Shown one piece after another: positions 26,170-34,851 of a DNA stretch of 64,000 nt (position 1 is its first letter; each line of letters starts with the position of its first letter). This DNA is from Pseudonocardia thermophila (lineage in GTDB: Bacteria > Actinomycetota > Actinomycetes > Mycobacteriales > Pseudonocardiaceae), in the NCBI RefSeq assembly GCF_900142365.1, contig NZ_FRAP01000017.1, positions 96,544-160,543 on the forward strand, written 5' to 3'. The position numbers and the translations under genes are program-made. Below the pieces are notes generated by a model. That model saw only the letters and a list, made by a program, of their open reading frames with translations. It made no database searches and was not told the DNA's origin.

Positions 26170-27179
26170 CGGCGACCGGGAGCCGGCCGGAGCGGACCGT
26201 CCCGGTGCCCGACGAGCTGCGGGCCGCCGCGCGGAAGGTGTCGAACTGGGGCCGGTGGGGACCGGACGACGAGCTCGGCACACTCAACCACATCACGCCC
26301 GCGCACGTCGCGCGCGCCACGGCGCTGGCCCGACGGGGCGCGGTCTTCTCGCTGAGCGTCCCGTTCGACGCCGACGGCCCGCAGGGTGCGCACGGGTACC
26401 GGCGCAACCCCGTCCACCTGATGACGCTCGACGGCGGCGACCACGACGTGGCCGAGCGGCTCGGCGGCTGGGGCGGGGAGGCGGAACGCCAGGTCAGCGA
26501 GCTGTGGCGGGGCCCGATGCGGTTCAACGACGACTTCATCATGATGCCGCTGCAGTGCGCGACCCAGTGGGACGCGCTCGCCCACGTCTACTACGAGGAC
26601 CGGCTCTACAACGACCGGCCGGCCGGCACGGTCACCAGTTTCGGCGCCACTCGCAACGGCATCGACAAGGTCGCCGCCCGCGGCATGGTCGTCGGCCGCG
26701 GGGTGCTGCTGGACGTCGTCGCCCACCGCGGCGCCACGCACCTGGAGGCCGGCGCGGTGATCGGGCCCGAGGAGCTGGAGGCCGTCGCGGCGGCGCAGGG
26801 CGTGGACGTCGGCACCGGCGACATCCTGCTCGTGCGGACCGGGTGGTGGCAGTACTTCCGCTCGACCGGCGGCTCGGGGGCCGGGGGACCCGGGATCAGC
26901 TGGCGCTGCGCGGAGTGGCTGCATGAACGCGAGGTCGCGGCGATCGCGGCGGACAACCTGGCGCTGGAGACGAGCACCAAGGAGTTCCCCGGCGTGACGC
27001 TGCCGTTCCACATGCTCGCGCTGCGCGACATGGGGATGCTCCTGGGCGAGATGTGGGACCTGGAGACCCTGGCCCACGACTGCGCCGAGGACGGGGTCTA
27101 CGAGTTCCTGCTCGTCGCCCAGCCCCTGCTGATCACCGGCGCCGTGGGCTCGCCGATCAATCCTCTCGCCATCAAGTAG
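26166..27179 (+). CDS. Cyclase-family (PF04199-type) metal-dependent hydrolase
   Basis: 337 residues from GTG 26166 (GTGA overlap). NWGRWGPDDELGTLNHITP at the N-terminus and CATQWDALAHVYYED in the middle match bacterial cyclase/kynurenine formamidase-like hydrolases. The usual HxGTHxDxxxH is modified: TQWDALAH keeps Asp and the last His but lacks the first two His. Members open lactones, amides or cyclic diketones, which would suit a BVMO lactone product. A second member is encoded at 30886. Confidence 0.85.
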   Translation: MTATGSRPERTVPVPDELRAAARKVSNWGRWGPDDELGTLNHITPAHVARATALARRGAVFSLSVPFDADGPQGAHGYRRNPVHLMTLDGGDHDVAERLGGWGGEAERQVSELWRGPMRFNDDFIMMPLQCATQWDALAHVYYEDRLYNDRPAGTVTSFGATRNGIDKVAARGMVVGRGVLLDVVAHRGATHLEAGAVIGPEELEAVAAAQGVDVGTGDILLVRTGWWQYFRSTGGSGAGGPGISWRCAEWLHEREVAAIAADNLALETSTKEFPGVTLPFHMLALRDMGMLLGEMWDLETLAHDCAEDGVYEFLLVAQPLLITGAVGSPINPLAIK

Positions 27180-27193
27180 GACCAGGAGCAGCT

Positions 27194-28888
27194 GTGGACG
27201 TGAGCCACGACCAGGATCGCCCGGGGCCCGGCGGCCTCTGGGACGTCGTCGTCATCGGGGCCGGGTTCTCCGGCCTGTACCTGCTGCACCGGGCCCGCGA
27301 GCTGGGACTGCGGACCCGCGTGTACGAGGCGGCGCCGGACGTGGGCGGTGTGTGGTACTGGAACCGCTACCCGGGCGCGCGGTGCGACACCGAGAGCATG
27401 TACTACTCCTACTCCTTCTCCCCGGAGCTGGAGCAGGAGTGGCCGCTGGAGGAGCGCTACCCCAGCCAGGAGAAGAACCTCGCGTACCTGCGGCACGTCA
27501 CCGACCGGTTCGACCTGCGCCGCGACATCGTGTTCGAGACCCGGATCAGCGGCGCGGTGTGGGACGACGAGGAGCACGTCTGGACGGTGCGGACCGACAC
27601 CGGTGACGAGGTGCGGACCCGGTACCTGGTGACCGCGGTCGGGTGCCTGTCGACGCCGAGCAAGCCACGGTTCGAGGGCCTCGAGGAGTTCACCGGCGAG
27701 CTGCTGTACACCAGCGAGTGGCCGGAAGACGCCGACCTGACCGGGAAGCGGGTGGGGGTGATCGGCACCGGCTCCACCGGGATCCAGAGCATCCCGGAGA
27801 TCGCCAGGATCGCCGCGCACGTGACGGTGTTCCAGCGGACGCCGCAGTACACCCTGCCCGCCAACAACCACCGGCTCGATCCCGACTTCGTCAAGGACCT
27901 GAAGACCCGGTACCGGGAGATCCGGGAGCGCTGCCGGCACTCGGCTGCCGGTACACCGTACCCGGTGCCGACCCGGTCCGCCCTGGAGGTGCCGGAGGAG
28001 GAGCGGATCGCGGCGTTCGAGCAGGCGTGGGAGCGCGGCGGCGGACGGCTCCTGGGGACCTACACCGACATCCTCGTCGACGAGGCCGCCAACGAGACCG
28101 TCGCCGAGTTCGTGCGGCGCAAGATCCGCGAGATCGTGAAGGACCCACGGACAGCGGAGCTGCTCACCCCGACGACGTACCCGATCGGCACCAAGCGGAT
28201 CCCGCTGGACAGCGGGTACTACGAGACGTTCAACCGGGAGAACGTCTCCCTCGTCGACCTGCGGCGGACCCCGATCGAGCGGTTCACCCCGCGCGGCATC
28301 CGGACGAGCGAGACCGAGGTGGAGCTGGACGCGGTCGTGTTCGCCACCGGGTTCGACGCGATCACCGGCAGCCTGCTGGCGATCGACCCGGTCGGCCGCG
28401 ACGGGCTGACCCTGCAGGAGAAGTGGGCGAAGGGACCGCTCACCTACCTCGGGATCGCCACGGCCGGTTTCCCGAACCTCTTCATGATCACCGGGCCCGG
28501 GAGCCCCTCGGTCCTCACGAACATGCCCACCGCCATCGAGCAGCACGTGGACTGGGTGATCGACTGCCTCGCGCACCTGGAGAAGAACGGCATCGCGGTG
28601 ATCGAGGCCGGGGCGCGGGCCGAGGAGCGCTGGACCGACCACGTCGGCGAGGTCGCCTCCCGGACCCTCTACCCGATGGCCGCATCGTGGTACGTCGGGG
28701 CGAACATCGACGGGAAGCCCCGGTCGTTCATGCCCTACGCCGGCGGCCTCGGCCGGTTCCGCAAGATCTGCGACGCGGTCGCCGCGGGCGGTTACCCCGG
28801 GTTCCGCCTGGGGGACCGCGAGACCGAGGTGGACATCGACTTCGGCGCGTTCACTCCCGACATCCCGACGGGAGTGCCCCAGCCCTGA
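27194..28888 (+). CDS. Baeyer-Villiger-type flavin monooxygenase with variant fingerprint
   Basis: 564 residues from GTG 27194, with AGGAG at the right distance. FAD loop GAGFSG at 22-27, GGVWYWNRYPGARCDTES (cyclohexanone/phenylacetone monooxygenase signature), NADPH loop GTGSTG at 191-196. The fingerprint reads F166-T-G168-ELL-Y172-TSE-W176-P: the His of F-x-G-x3-H-x3-W is a Tyr (codon TAC at 27707). Overall it is most like cyclohexanone-type BVMOs. Last gene of the operon; its 3' end overlaps the convergent LLM gene by 38 bp. Confidence 0.9.
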   Translation: MDVSHDQDRPGPGGLWDVVVIGAGFSGLYLLHRARELGLRTRVYEAAPDVGGVWYWNRYPGARCDTESMYYSYSFSPELEQEWPLEERYPSQEKNLAYLRHVTDRFDLRRDIVFETRISGAVWDDEEHVWTVRTDTGDEVRTRYLVTAVGCLSTPSKPRFEGLEEFTGELLYTSEWPEDADLTGKRVGVIGTGSTGIQSIPEIARIAAHVTVFQRTPQYTLPANNHRLDPDFVKDLKTRYREIRERCRHSAAGTPYPVPTRSALEVPEEERIAAFEQAWERGGGRLLGTYTDILVDEAANETVAEFVRRKIREIVKDPRTAELLTPTTYPIGTKRIPLDSGYYETFNRENVSLVDLRRTPIERFTPRGIRTSETEVELDAVVFATGFDAITGSLLAIDPVGRDGLTLQEKWAKGPLTYLGIATAGFPNLFMITGPGSPSVLTNMPTAIEQHVDWVIDCLAHLEKNGIAVIEAGARAEERWTDHVGEVASRTLYPMAASWYVGANIDGKPRSFMPYAGGLGRFRKICDAVAAGGYPGFRLGDRETEVDIDFGAFTPDIPTGVPQP

Positions 28889-29849
28889 GCCGGACCGGCT
28901 CGATCACCTCACGGCCGACCGCGGCGAGCTGGCCGACCAGCTCGTCCGCGGTCTCCCAGGCGAACGCGACCGAAACGAGGTTGACCCTGCTCGCGAGGAG
29001 TTCCTGGACCTCGGCGAGCACGGCGGCGCCACCCGCGGGCGCTGCGGGACCGGCCGGCCCCGTGCCGCCGTGGTGCACCCGGGCGATCGTGCGCGCCCCG
29101 AGACCGCCTGCGGACCAGCTGACCTCCTGCCGGAACCACAGCCGCTGCGGGTCCCGCCCCGCCGCCCGCACCTCGCGGCGGATCCGGTCGAAGACCCGCA
29201 GCGCCTCGGCACGGTCGATCGCCATGGGCAGCCAGCCGTCCCCGTGCAGGGCGATCCGCTGCACCACTCGCGGCCCGGTGCCGCCCACCAGGATCGGCGG
29301 GTGCGGGCGCTGCAGCGGCCGGGGGGCGAAGCACACGTCCGAGAACGACACGTACCGACCGGCGAACGACGGGTCGTCGGACGTCCACAGCTCGACGAGG
29401 GCCGCCAGGTACTCGTCCGTGATCGCGCCGCGCTCGGCGAAGGGGTAGCCGAGCCGGTCCGCCTCCGCGGCGTACCAGCCGGATCCGACGCCGAGCAGCA
29501 GCCGCCCGCCCGACAGCTGGTCGAGGGTGGCCAGCGCTTTGGCGAAGCCGATCGGCTCGTGGTTGGGCAGCACGGCCACGCCGAGCAGGAACCGGATCGT
29601 GCTCGTCCGGGCCGCGAGGAACGCGAACAGCGTGGGCAGGTCCCACCACGTCCGGTTGCCCAGCAGCGCGACGGAGCCGCGGGGCGGCAGGACGTGCTCA
29701 GGGAACTGCACGACGTCGAACCCGGCGGACTCGGCCGCCCGGACCACCCGCACGAGATCATCGACCTCGGTCAGGCGGTCGGGCGGGTAGACGGCGAACG
29801 AGAAGAACGGCCGGCTCGGGGACGGCACCGGTGCGGCGAGGTGAGCCAT
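28851..29849 (-). CDS. LLM class oxidoreductase (probably F420- or flavin-dependent)
   Basis: 332 residues, TIM-barrel luciferase-like. FFSFAVYPPDRL opening, AAESAGFDVVQFPEHVLPP, LLGVAVLPNHEP, GGRLLLGVGSGWYAAEAD and PPILVGGTGPRVVQRIA are the usual LLM blocks and resemble the F420-dependent TIGR03619 group. It could reduce or oxidise a ketone or a C=C bond. It is last in the minus operon from 32831, 16 nt behind the esterase gene, and its 3' end runs into the end of the BVMO gene on the other strand. Confidence 0.88.
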   Translation of the reverse strand: MAHLAAPVPSPSRPFFSFAVYPPDRLTEVDDLVRVVRAAESAGFDVVQFPEHVLPPRGSVALLGNRTWWDLPTLFAFLAARTSTIRFLLGVAVLPNHEPIGFAKALATLDQLSGGRLLLGVGSGWYAAEADRLGYPFAERGAITDEYLAALVELWTSDDPSFAGRYVSFSDVCFAPRPLQRPHPPILVGGTGPRVVQRIALHGDGWLPMAIDRAEALRVFDRIRREVRAAGRDPQRLWFRQEVSWSAGGLGARTIARVHHGGTGPAGPAAPAGGAAVLAEVQELLASRVNLVSVAFAWETADELVGQLAAVGREVIEPVRLRAGALPSGCRE

Positions 29850-29865
29850 GCGCGATCCACGCCCG

Positions 29866-30873
29866 TCAGGACCGGGCCAGCTCCCGCACCTTGCCCAGGG
29901 TGTGCATGGAGGCCTCGTACGCCAGTTGGCTGCGGTGCTCGCGGGGCAGCGACACGTGCGTGAGGTAGCCGTGGGGCAGGCGCGGGTAGCGGGTGATCGA
30001 CGCCTTGACCCCGCTGTCCGCGAGCCGGTGCCCGTAGGCTCGGCTCTCCTCGCAGAACGTGTCGAGCACCCCAGCGGTGATCACAGCAGGTGGGGCGCCC
30101 TTCATGTCCTCCTGCAGCAGCACGCTGGCGCGCTCGTCGCGGGCGTGCGCGGCATCGGCGAGGTAGTTCCCCCAGTACCACGAGGTGGCCGTGAGGGTCG
30201 GCCCGAACCGTTGGTCGCGCTCCGCCCAGGGGCGCAGCCCGACCTCCTCGGCCAGACCGATGTGCGCGAAGGGGCCGTAGACGATCGCCTGACCGGTCAG
30301 CTCGATCCCGCGTCTCGTGCACTCCAGTGCGGTCGCGCCGGCCAGGTTCGCCCCGGCGGAGTCCCCCATCACGACGACCGCGTCCGGGTCGCCGCCGAAC
30401 GCCGCGATGTTCTGCTTGACCCACTCGACGCTCGCGACGCAGCACAGGAACGGCGTGGGGAAGGGGTGCTCGGGAGCGAGCGGGTAGTCCACGCTGGCCA
30501 CGACGACGTCGCAGACCTCGCAGATCGCCCGGGCGGTCGGGTCGTAGGTGTCGACGCTGCCGAACACCCAGCCGCCGCCATGGAAGAAGACCACCACCGG
30601 GTGCGGGCCCGGCGTGCGCGGCCGGTAGACGCGCACCCCGACGCGCAGCCCTTCCGCCTCGAACGCCGCGTCGGACACCTCACCGATCTCCCGTCGGGCT
30701 TCGGGGGTATCGCGGTGCAGCGCCTGGAGGCGGGCGAAGGTCGCGCGTGCCTCGGCCGGTGTCATGTCGCTGAACCACCGGCCGTTGAGGATCTTCGCCC
30801 GTTCGGCGAAGCCGCGGGACAGCTCGGGATCGGGCTCCATGGGGTCCAGCCCGTCGAACTCCTCGATGAACAC
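29866..30873 (-). CDS. Alpha/beta hydrolase, HSL-type esterase
   Basis: 335 residues. Oxyanion motif HGGG at 98-101, nucleophile Ser172 in GDSAG, Asp271 in GVLDTF and His301 in LPHGYL: a complete hormone-sensitive lipase-like (family IV) triad. It lacks a signal peptide, so it acts in the cytoplasm. It probably hydrolyses the ester or lactone made by a BVMO of this island. It lies 12 nt behind the cyclase-family gene. Confidence 0.92.
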   Translation of the reverse strand: MFIEEFDGLDPMEPDPELSRGFAERAKILNGRWFSDMTPAEARATFARLQALHRDTPEARREIGEVSDAAFEAEGLRVGVRVYRPRTPGPHPVVVFFHGGGWVFGSVDTYDPTARAICEVCDVVVASVDYPLAPEHPFPTPFLCCVASVEWVKQNIAAFGGDPDAVVVMGDSAGANLAGATALECTRRGIELTGQAIVYGPFAHIGLAEEVGLRPWAERDQRFGPTLTATSWYWGNYLADAAHARDERASVLLQEDMKGAPPAVITAGVLDTFCEESRAYGHRLADSGVKASITRYPRLPHGYLTHVSLPREHRSQLAYEASMHTLGKVRELARS

Positions 30874-30885
30874 GAGAGACTCCGA

Positions 30886-31845
30886 TCAGAAGACGGCGTA
30901 GGCGTTGGCGGGGGAGGCGCAGCCGCGCGGCAGGTTGAGCGGCGCGGACACGAGGGCGAACGACCAGGTACCCAGCTCCGCGCAGCGGACGGCCAGGTCC
31001 TCGAGCGCCCAGAGCTCACCGAGCGGGAGACCGAGCAGGACCAGCAGTCGGTGGTGGGCCCAGCCGACCGAGCGGTCGTAGGGCAGCGCCTCCAGGGTGG
31101 GATTGTCGGCGACGACACCCGCGATCCGTCGGTCCCACAACCAGGCCGTGGTCTCGACGCTCGCGTCCAGGCCGGGCAGGCGCAGCGCCGTGCGGTCCTC
31201 CCGGAACGCCGCGACCAGCTGATCACGGCGCGCATCGTCCAGCCCGAGGTACCACGGCAGCCAGCCGGTCCGCAGCAGCAGCACGTCGCCCGGCTCGATC
31301 GCCACACCCTCGTCCGCCGCGATCTCCTCGATGATCTCCGCGCTGACGGCGAACCGCTCGTCCGGCCGGACCGGCGGCAACCCTCGGCGCGACCGGTGGC
31401 GCGGCAGGTCGACGAGGACACCGCGCGTCATGATCCCGGTGCGGGCCCAGCGGTCGATACCGAGGACCCCGCCCCCGTCGAGGTCGGACTCCTGCCGGCC
31501 TCCGTAGTAGCCGAACTGGCGGAAGCGCTGGTGGCGCAGGCCGTCCCACTGGGTGCTGCCCTGGAGGTAGAAGTTGTCCAGGTAGTCGTCGCGGCTGTTG
31601 CGCTTGAGGACCTCGTGGTGCTGCAGCGGCTCCCGCTTGGACCAGAACACGGTGGCGGGCTCGGTCAGCGGCAGGTCGAGGTTCACGACGACGCCGTGGC
31701 GGACCGAGCGGAACGCCGCCGCGGTCTTCTCAGGGGTGATGAAGTTCAGGCAGCCGAGCTCGTCGTCGGCGCCGAAGACACCCCAGCAGTGGCGTTCGGT
31801 GGTGCCTTCGACGAAGGGCAGCTCGGCGTACTTCGGGTAGGTCAT
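30886..31845 (-). CDS. Cyclase-family (PF04199-type) metal-dependent hydrolase
   Basis: 319 residues. HCWGVFGADDELGCLNFITP and YLQGSTQWDGLRHQRFRQFG match the same family as the protein at 26166 and share its altered metal motif, with Gln-Trp-Asp in place of His-x-Asp. GDVLLLRTGW and DNPTLEALPY are further family blocks. A lactone, diketone or amide hydrolase role is likely. The start overlaps the stop of the upstream LLM gene (ATGA at 31842-31845). Confidence 0.86.
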   Translation of the reverse strand: MTYPKYAELPFVEGTTERHCWGVFGADDELGCLNFITPEKTAAAFRSVRHGVVVNLDLPLTEPATVFWSKREPLQHHEVLKRNSRDDYLDNFYLQGSTQWDGLRHQRFRQFGYYGGRQESDLDGGGVLGIDRWARTGIMTRGVLVDLPRHRSRRGLPPVRPDERFAVSAEIIEEIAADEGVAIEPGDVLLLRTGWLPWYLGLDDARRDQLVAAFREDRTALRLPGLDASVETTAWLWDRRIAGVVADNPTLEALPYDRSVGWAHHRLLVLLGLPLGELWALEDLAVRCAELGTWSFALVSAPLNLPRGCASPANAYAVF

Positions 31846-32831
31846 CGCGGGCTCCCGACGGCGCGGACCGGAGCCGTGCTCGCCGTCGGGGCGGAGCGGA
31901 TCAGCTCCCGCAGGGCGGGCAGGACCTCGGTGCCGAAACGCACGATCTGGTCACGGGTGGTCTGGACAGTGCTGCCGGGCAGCTGCAGGCGGATGTTGAG
32001 CGCCGTCGTGCCGCTCTCAACGAGTTTGGCGTGCAGCTGGGCGGCCAGCTCAGCGCCGGTCTCGGCCCGGACCATGTCGGTCCGGTCGCCGTTCGCCCAG
32101 GTCCGCGGGGCTGATCGCGGCGCCGTCGAGCCGCGGCTCGCGGGCCGGGGGCCCAGCCAGCACCGGCGGATCAGCACCCGCGGGCCGGTGCCGCCGCGGG
32201 CGTTGTGGATCTCGGTGAGCTCCCTGGCTTGGGCCGGGGACTTGAACGTGGCCACGAGTGATCCCGCGCCGGCCGCGGCGACCTTGGCCGCGGCGACCGG
32301 ACCGGCGACCGCGCCCAGCACGGGCACGGGCCGATCCGCGAGGACGCGGACGGCGCGGTCGTCGCCGAGCGGGCCGCCCGCCTCGCCGCGCAGCGCGGCC
32401 ACGACCTTCGGCAGGGCCCGGTAGAAGTCCGCACGCCGGGTCTCGTGCGCAGCCCCGGCGAGGGCGAAGTCGTCGGCGGCGAATCCGGGCGCGAACCCTG
32501 CCCCGACCCGCCCGGGATGTCGGGCAGCGAGCCAGGCGAGTTCCTCCAGCAGGAGGTTGACCGGGCGCAGCGGCAGGATGACAGGGCACGGCGCTGCCCA
32601 TGCGGTGCCGAGCACGTCGAGCAGCCAACAGCAGCCGAGCACCGGGGTGGGCACGTAACCCTCGAACCCGCCATGGTGCTCGCTGAGCGTGACGCCGTCG
32701 AACCCCGCCTCCTCCGCGAGCCGCGCCTGGTGCAGCAGCTCATGCACGGCGCTCGTGGCGTCGAGGTCCTCGAGGTAGAGGCCGAGCGAGATGCTGCCTT
32801 CGGCGAACGGCTCGTGAGCCGGCCCGGTCAC
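31842..32831 (-). CDS. LLM class flavin-dependent oxidoreductase
   Basis: About 329 residues if started at GTG 32831; an ATG 56 codons upstream (32999) would add an Arg-rich stretch unlike the family, so it is rejected. SLGLYLEDLDATSAVHELL, EEAGFDGVTLSEHHGGFEG, LPLRPVNLLLEELAWLAARH and GRVGAGFAPGFAADDFAL are luciferase-like monooxygenase blocks. Function may be flavin-dependent oxygenation of a ketone (type II BVMO-like) or hydride transfer with F420. First gene of the minus operon ending at 28851. Its ribosome site is weak. Confidence 0.83.
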   Translation of the reverse strand: MTGPAHEPFAEGSISLGLYLEDLDATSAVHELLHQARLAEEAGFDGVTLSEHHGGFEGYVPTPVLGCCWLLDVLGTAWAAPCPVILPLRPVNLLLEELAWLAARHPGRVGAGFAPGFAADDFALAGAAHETRRADFYRALPKVVAALRGEAGGPLGDDRAVRVLADRPVPVLGAVAGPVAAAKVAAAGAGSLVATFKSPAQARELTEIHNARGGTGPRVLIRRCWLGPRPASRGSTAPRSAPRTWANGDRTDMVRAETGAELAAQLHAKLVESGTTALNIRLQLPGSTVQTTRDQIVRFGTEVLPALRELIRSAPTASTAPVRAVGSPR

Positions 32832-32963
32832 GGCCGGGCCCCGTGCAGCACTGCCGGCGGCACCGCACTCCGCCGGTCGGCACCGCGTCTCGTCAGCCCA
32901 TCGACCCCGTGCAACCTGCGCAAATCCGCGTCTCCCTCCTCGGTGGCACGACCGTGCGGCCGC

Positions 32964-33031
32964 TTGACGCCGGCGGGAACGGGACGCTATCAATGGCACG
33001 AGTGCGAAACAAGTGTTCTGTCAAACGGAAC
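32964..33031 (+). promoter_or_regulatory. Promoter with composite operator copy 4
   Basis: TTGACG 32964-32969 and TATCAA 32988-32993 (18-nt spacer; CTATCA one base earlier gives 17). After 13 nt comes AAAC-AAGT-GTTC-TGTCAAACG-GAAC (33007-33031). Plus orientation, toward the BVMO gene at 33223. Confidence 0.6.
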
Positions 33032-33124
33032 GGTAAGACTCGTGCTCCGTCGACCTGCGGGAGAACCCTCCGCGGCCGGCCTTCCGGTTCGTCCGGGTTC
33101 GGGTTCCTCGCGCACGCCAGTTGT

Positions 33125-33196
33125 TTGACCAGAACCCCAAGAGACATATAGCTTCGCCAGAAGACACACTGTCTTCTGACCTTCTGATCTTCTGAT
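33125..33196 (+). promoter_or_regulatory. Second BVMO promoter with palindrome and 8-bp repeats
   Basis: TTGACC 33125-33130, 16-nt spacer, TATAGC 33147-33152. The 17-bp palindrome GAAGACACACTGTCTTC follows at 33160-33176, overlapping the first of three tandem CTTCTGA[C/T] units (33173-33196). The GAAGACA arms are unlike the composite operator but share AGACA/TGTCT half-sites with the palindrome at 37469-37486. Confidence 0.55.
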
Positions 33197-33222
33197 CTTC
33201 CACCGCTGCTGGGGGTTGAGGC

Positions 33223-34842
33223 ATGGCGATTCCGGGCGACGACGCGGCGAACGCTCCGCCCGCCGGTCGAGGACGGCCGCGGCTGCGGGTGGCGATCATC
33301 GGTGCCGGTGCGGGCGGGCTGTGCATGGGCGTGGCGCTGCGCCGCGAGGGATCGTGCGATTTCACGATCTTCGAGAAGAGCGACGGGATCGGTGGCACCT
33401 GGTGGGACAACCGCTTCCCCGGCGCGGAGGTGGACACCGCCGTCCCCTTCTACTCGTTCAGCTTCCACCCCTACGCCTTCACCAGGACGCACGTCCGCCA
33501 GCCCGAGCTGCAGGCCTACCTGGAGAACGTCGCCGACACCTACGGCCTGCGACCGCACATCCGCCTGCGGACCGCCGTGGTCCGGGCGGAGTGGGACGAG
33601 GCCACCCACACCTACGAGGTGTTGACCTCCACCGGTGAGCGGGAGCGGTTCCACGTCGTCGTGTCTGCGGTCGGGCTGCTGAACGAGCCGAACCACCCCA
33701 CCTGGCCGGGCCTGGACCGCTTCCGGGGGCCGAAGTTCCACTCGGCGCGCTGGGACCCGGACGTGGACGTGACCGGCAAGCGGGTCGCGGTGGTCGGCAC
33801 CGGCTCGACCGCCGCCCAGATCGTGCCGGCGATCGCGCCGATCGTCGAGCACCTGACGCTCTTCCAGCGGCAGCCGGGATGGGTGATGCCCAAGCTGGAC
33901 CGGGACTTCACCCCCGAGGAACGCGCGCGGCTGCTGCGGCCCGGCTACCGCCGGTGGATGCGGCTGAAGCAGTTCCTGACCTACGAGAAGACCCTCGGCA
34001 AGTCGTTCATCGAGGGCACGCCGTCGAACGTCGCCGCGCAGCGGATCTGCGAGAAGTTCATCGAGGAGACCTTCCGCGACCGGCCCGACCTGGCGAAGCT
34101 GGTGACCCCCGACTACCCGTTCGGGGGCAAGCGGCCGGTCAAGGAGAGCAAGTTCTACCCGGCGCTGCTGCGCGAGAACGTGGAGCTCGTCCCGCACGCG
34201 GTCGCCGAGGTCACCGAGACCGCCGTCGTGGACGACACCGGAACGAGCCACGAGGTCGACGTCCTCGTCATGTGCACGGGGTTCAAGGCGGCCTCGTTCC
34301 TGGACACCGTGGAGATCGTCGGCCGCGGCGGGCGCACGATCCACGAGGTCTGGGGCGACGAGCCGCACGCCTACCTGGGCCTCACGGTCGCGGGATTCCC
34401 GAACTTCTACATGCTGTACGGACCCAACACCAACGGCGCTCCGATCATGTTCATGCACGAGCGCCAGGTCGAGTTCGTCATGGCCAACATCAAGCGGATG
34501 GTGCGGCGCGGGGTGACCGCGATCGAGGTCCGCAAGCCGGTGATGGACCTGTTCAACCGCATCATCCAGCGCCGGATGCAGCGCTACGTCGTCGCGCGGT
34601 ACCGGGACGTGCACAACTACGGCCGCGCGCGGACGGGCCGCGACGTCATCTACTGGGCCGAGGGCATGGTCGCCTACGCCGTCCTGACCCGGACCACCGC
34701 GCGCCTGTCCTCCCGTGCCGAGCGTCTGGGTTCCTGCCGCGGGGCGGGCGGGATCGACGACGCCCGATCCGCGGGCTCGGCACGGCGAGAGCAGCACAGC
34801 CGGAGCGGCGTGAGCGACCCGGACCAGTTGACGCGAATGTGA
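33223..34842 (+). CDS. Type I Baeyer-Villiger flavin monooxygenase
   Basis: 539 residues. FAD loop IIGAGAGG, FPGAEVDTAVPFYSFSFHP, intact fingerprint FRGPKFHSARWD, NADPH loop GTGSTAAQ. It is the close paralogue of the BVMO at 11327-12841 along its whole length, but has an extra C-terminal tail of about 40 residues (from RLGSCRGAGG), rich in Arg, Ser and Asp with no family match. It converts a ketone to an ester or lactone with NADPH and O2. It is 9 nt from the next flavoprotein gene and has two candidate promoters. Confidence 0.93.
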   Translation: MAIPGDDAANAPPAGRGRPRLRVAIIGAGAGGLCMGVALRREGSCDFTIFEKSDGIGGTWWDNRFPGAEVDTAVPFYSFSFHPYAFTRTHVRQPELQAYLENVADTYGLRPHIRLRTAVVRAEWDEATHTYEVLTSTGERERFHVVVSAVGLLNEPNHPTWPGLDRFRGPKFHSARWDPDVDVTGKRVAVVGTGSTAAQIVPAIAPIVEHLTLFQRQPGWVMPKLDRDFTPEERARLLRPGYRRWMRLKQFLTYEKTLGKSFIEGTPSNVAAQRICEKFIEETFRDRPDLAKLVTPDYPFGGKRPVKESKFYPALLRENVELVPHAVAEVTETAVVDDTGTSHEVDVLVMCTGFKAASFLDTVEIVGRGGRTIHEVWGDEPHAYLGLTVAGFPNFYMLYGPNTNGAPIMFMHERQVEFVMANIKRMVRRGVTAIEVRKPVMDLFNRIIQRRMQRYVVARYRDVHNYGRARTGRDVIYWAEGMVAYAVLTRTTARLSSRAERLGSCRGAGGIDDARSAGSARREQHSRSGVSDPDQLTRM

Positions 34843-34851
34843 GGCAATGCG

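Larger units (their letters stand above)
32832..33222. other. Divergent regulatory gap with two plus promoters
   Basis: 391 nt between the minus LLM operon and the plus BVMO pair. It holds an operator-bearing promoter (32964-33031) and a second promoter with its own palindrome and 8-bp repeats (33125-33196). The promoter of the minus operon is not clear. No gene is seen. Confidence 0.55.

Noticed and set aside
32999..32999. ATG at 32999 as start of the minus LLM gene
   Set aside because: It would add 56 Arg/Ala/Gly-rich residues unlike the family and would place the start inside the plus promoter region.
33173..33196. CTTCTGA repeats as a CRISPR array
   Set aside because: Three 8-bp units with no spacers; a simple tandem repeat.
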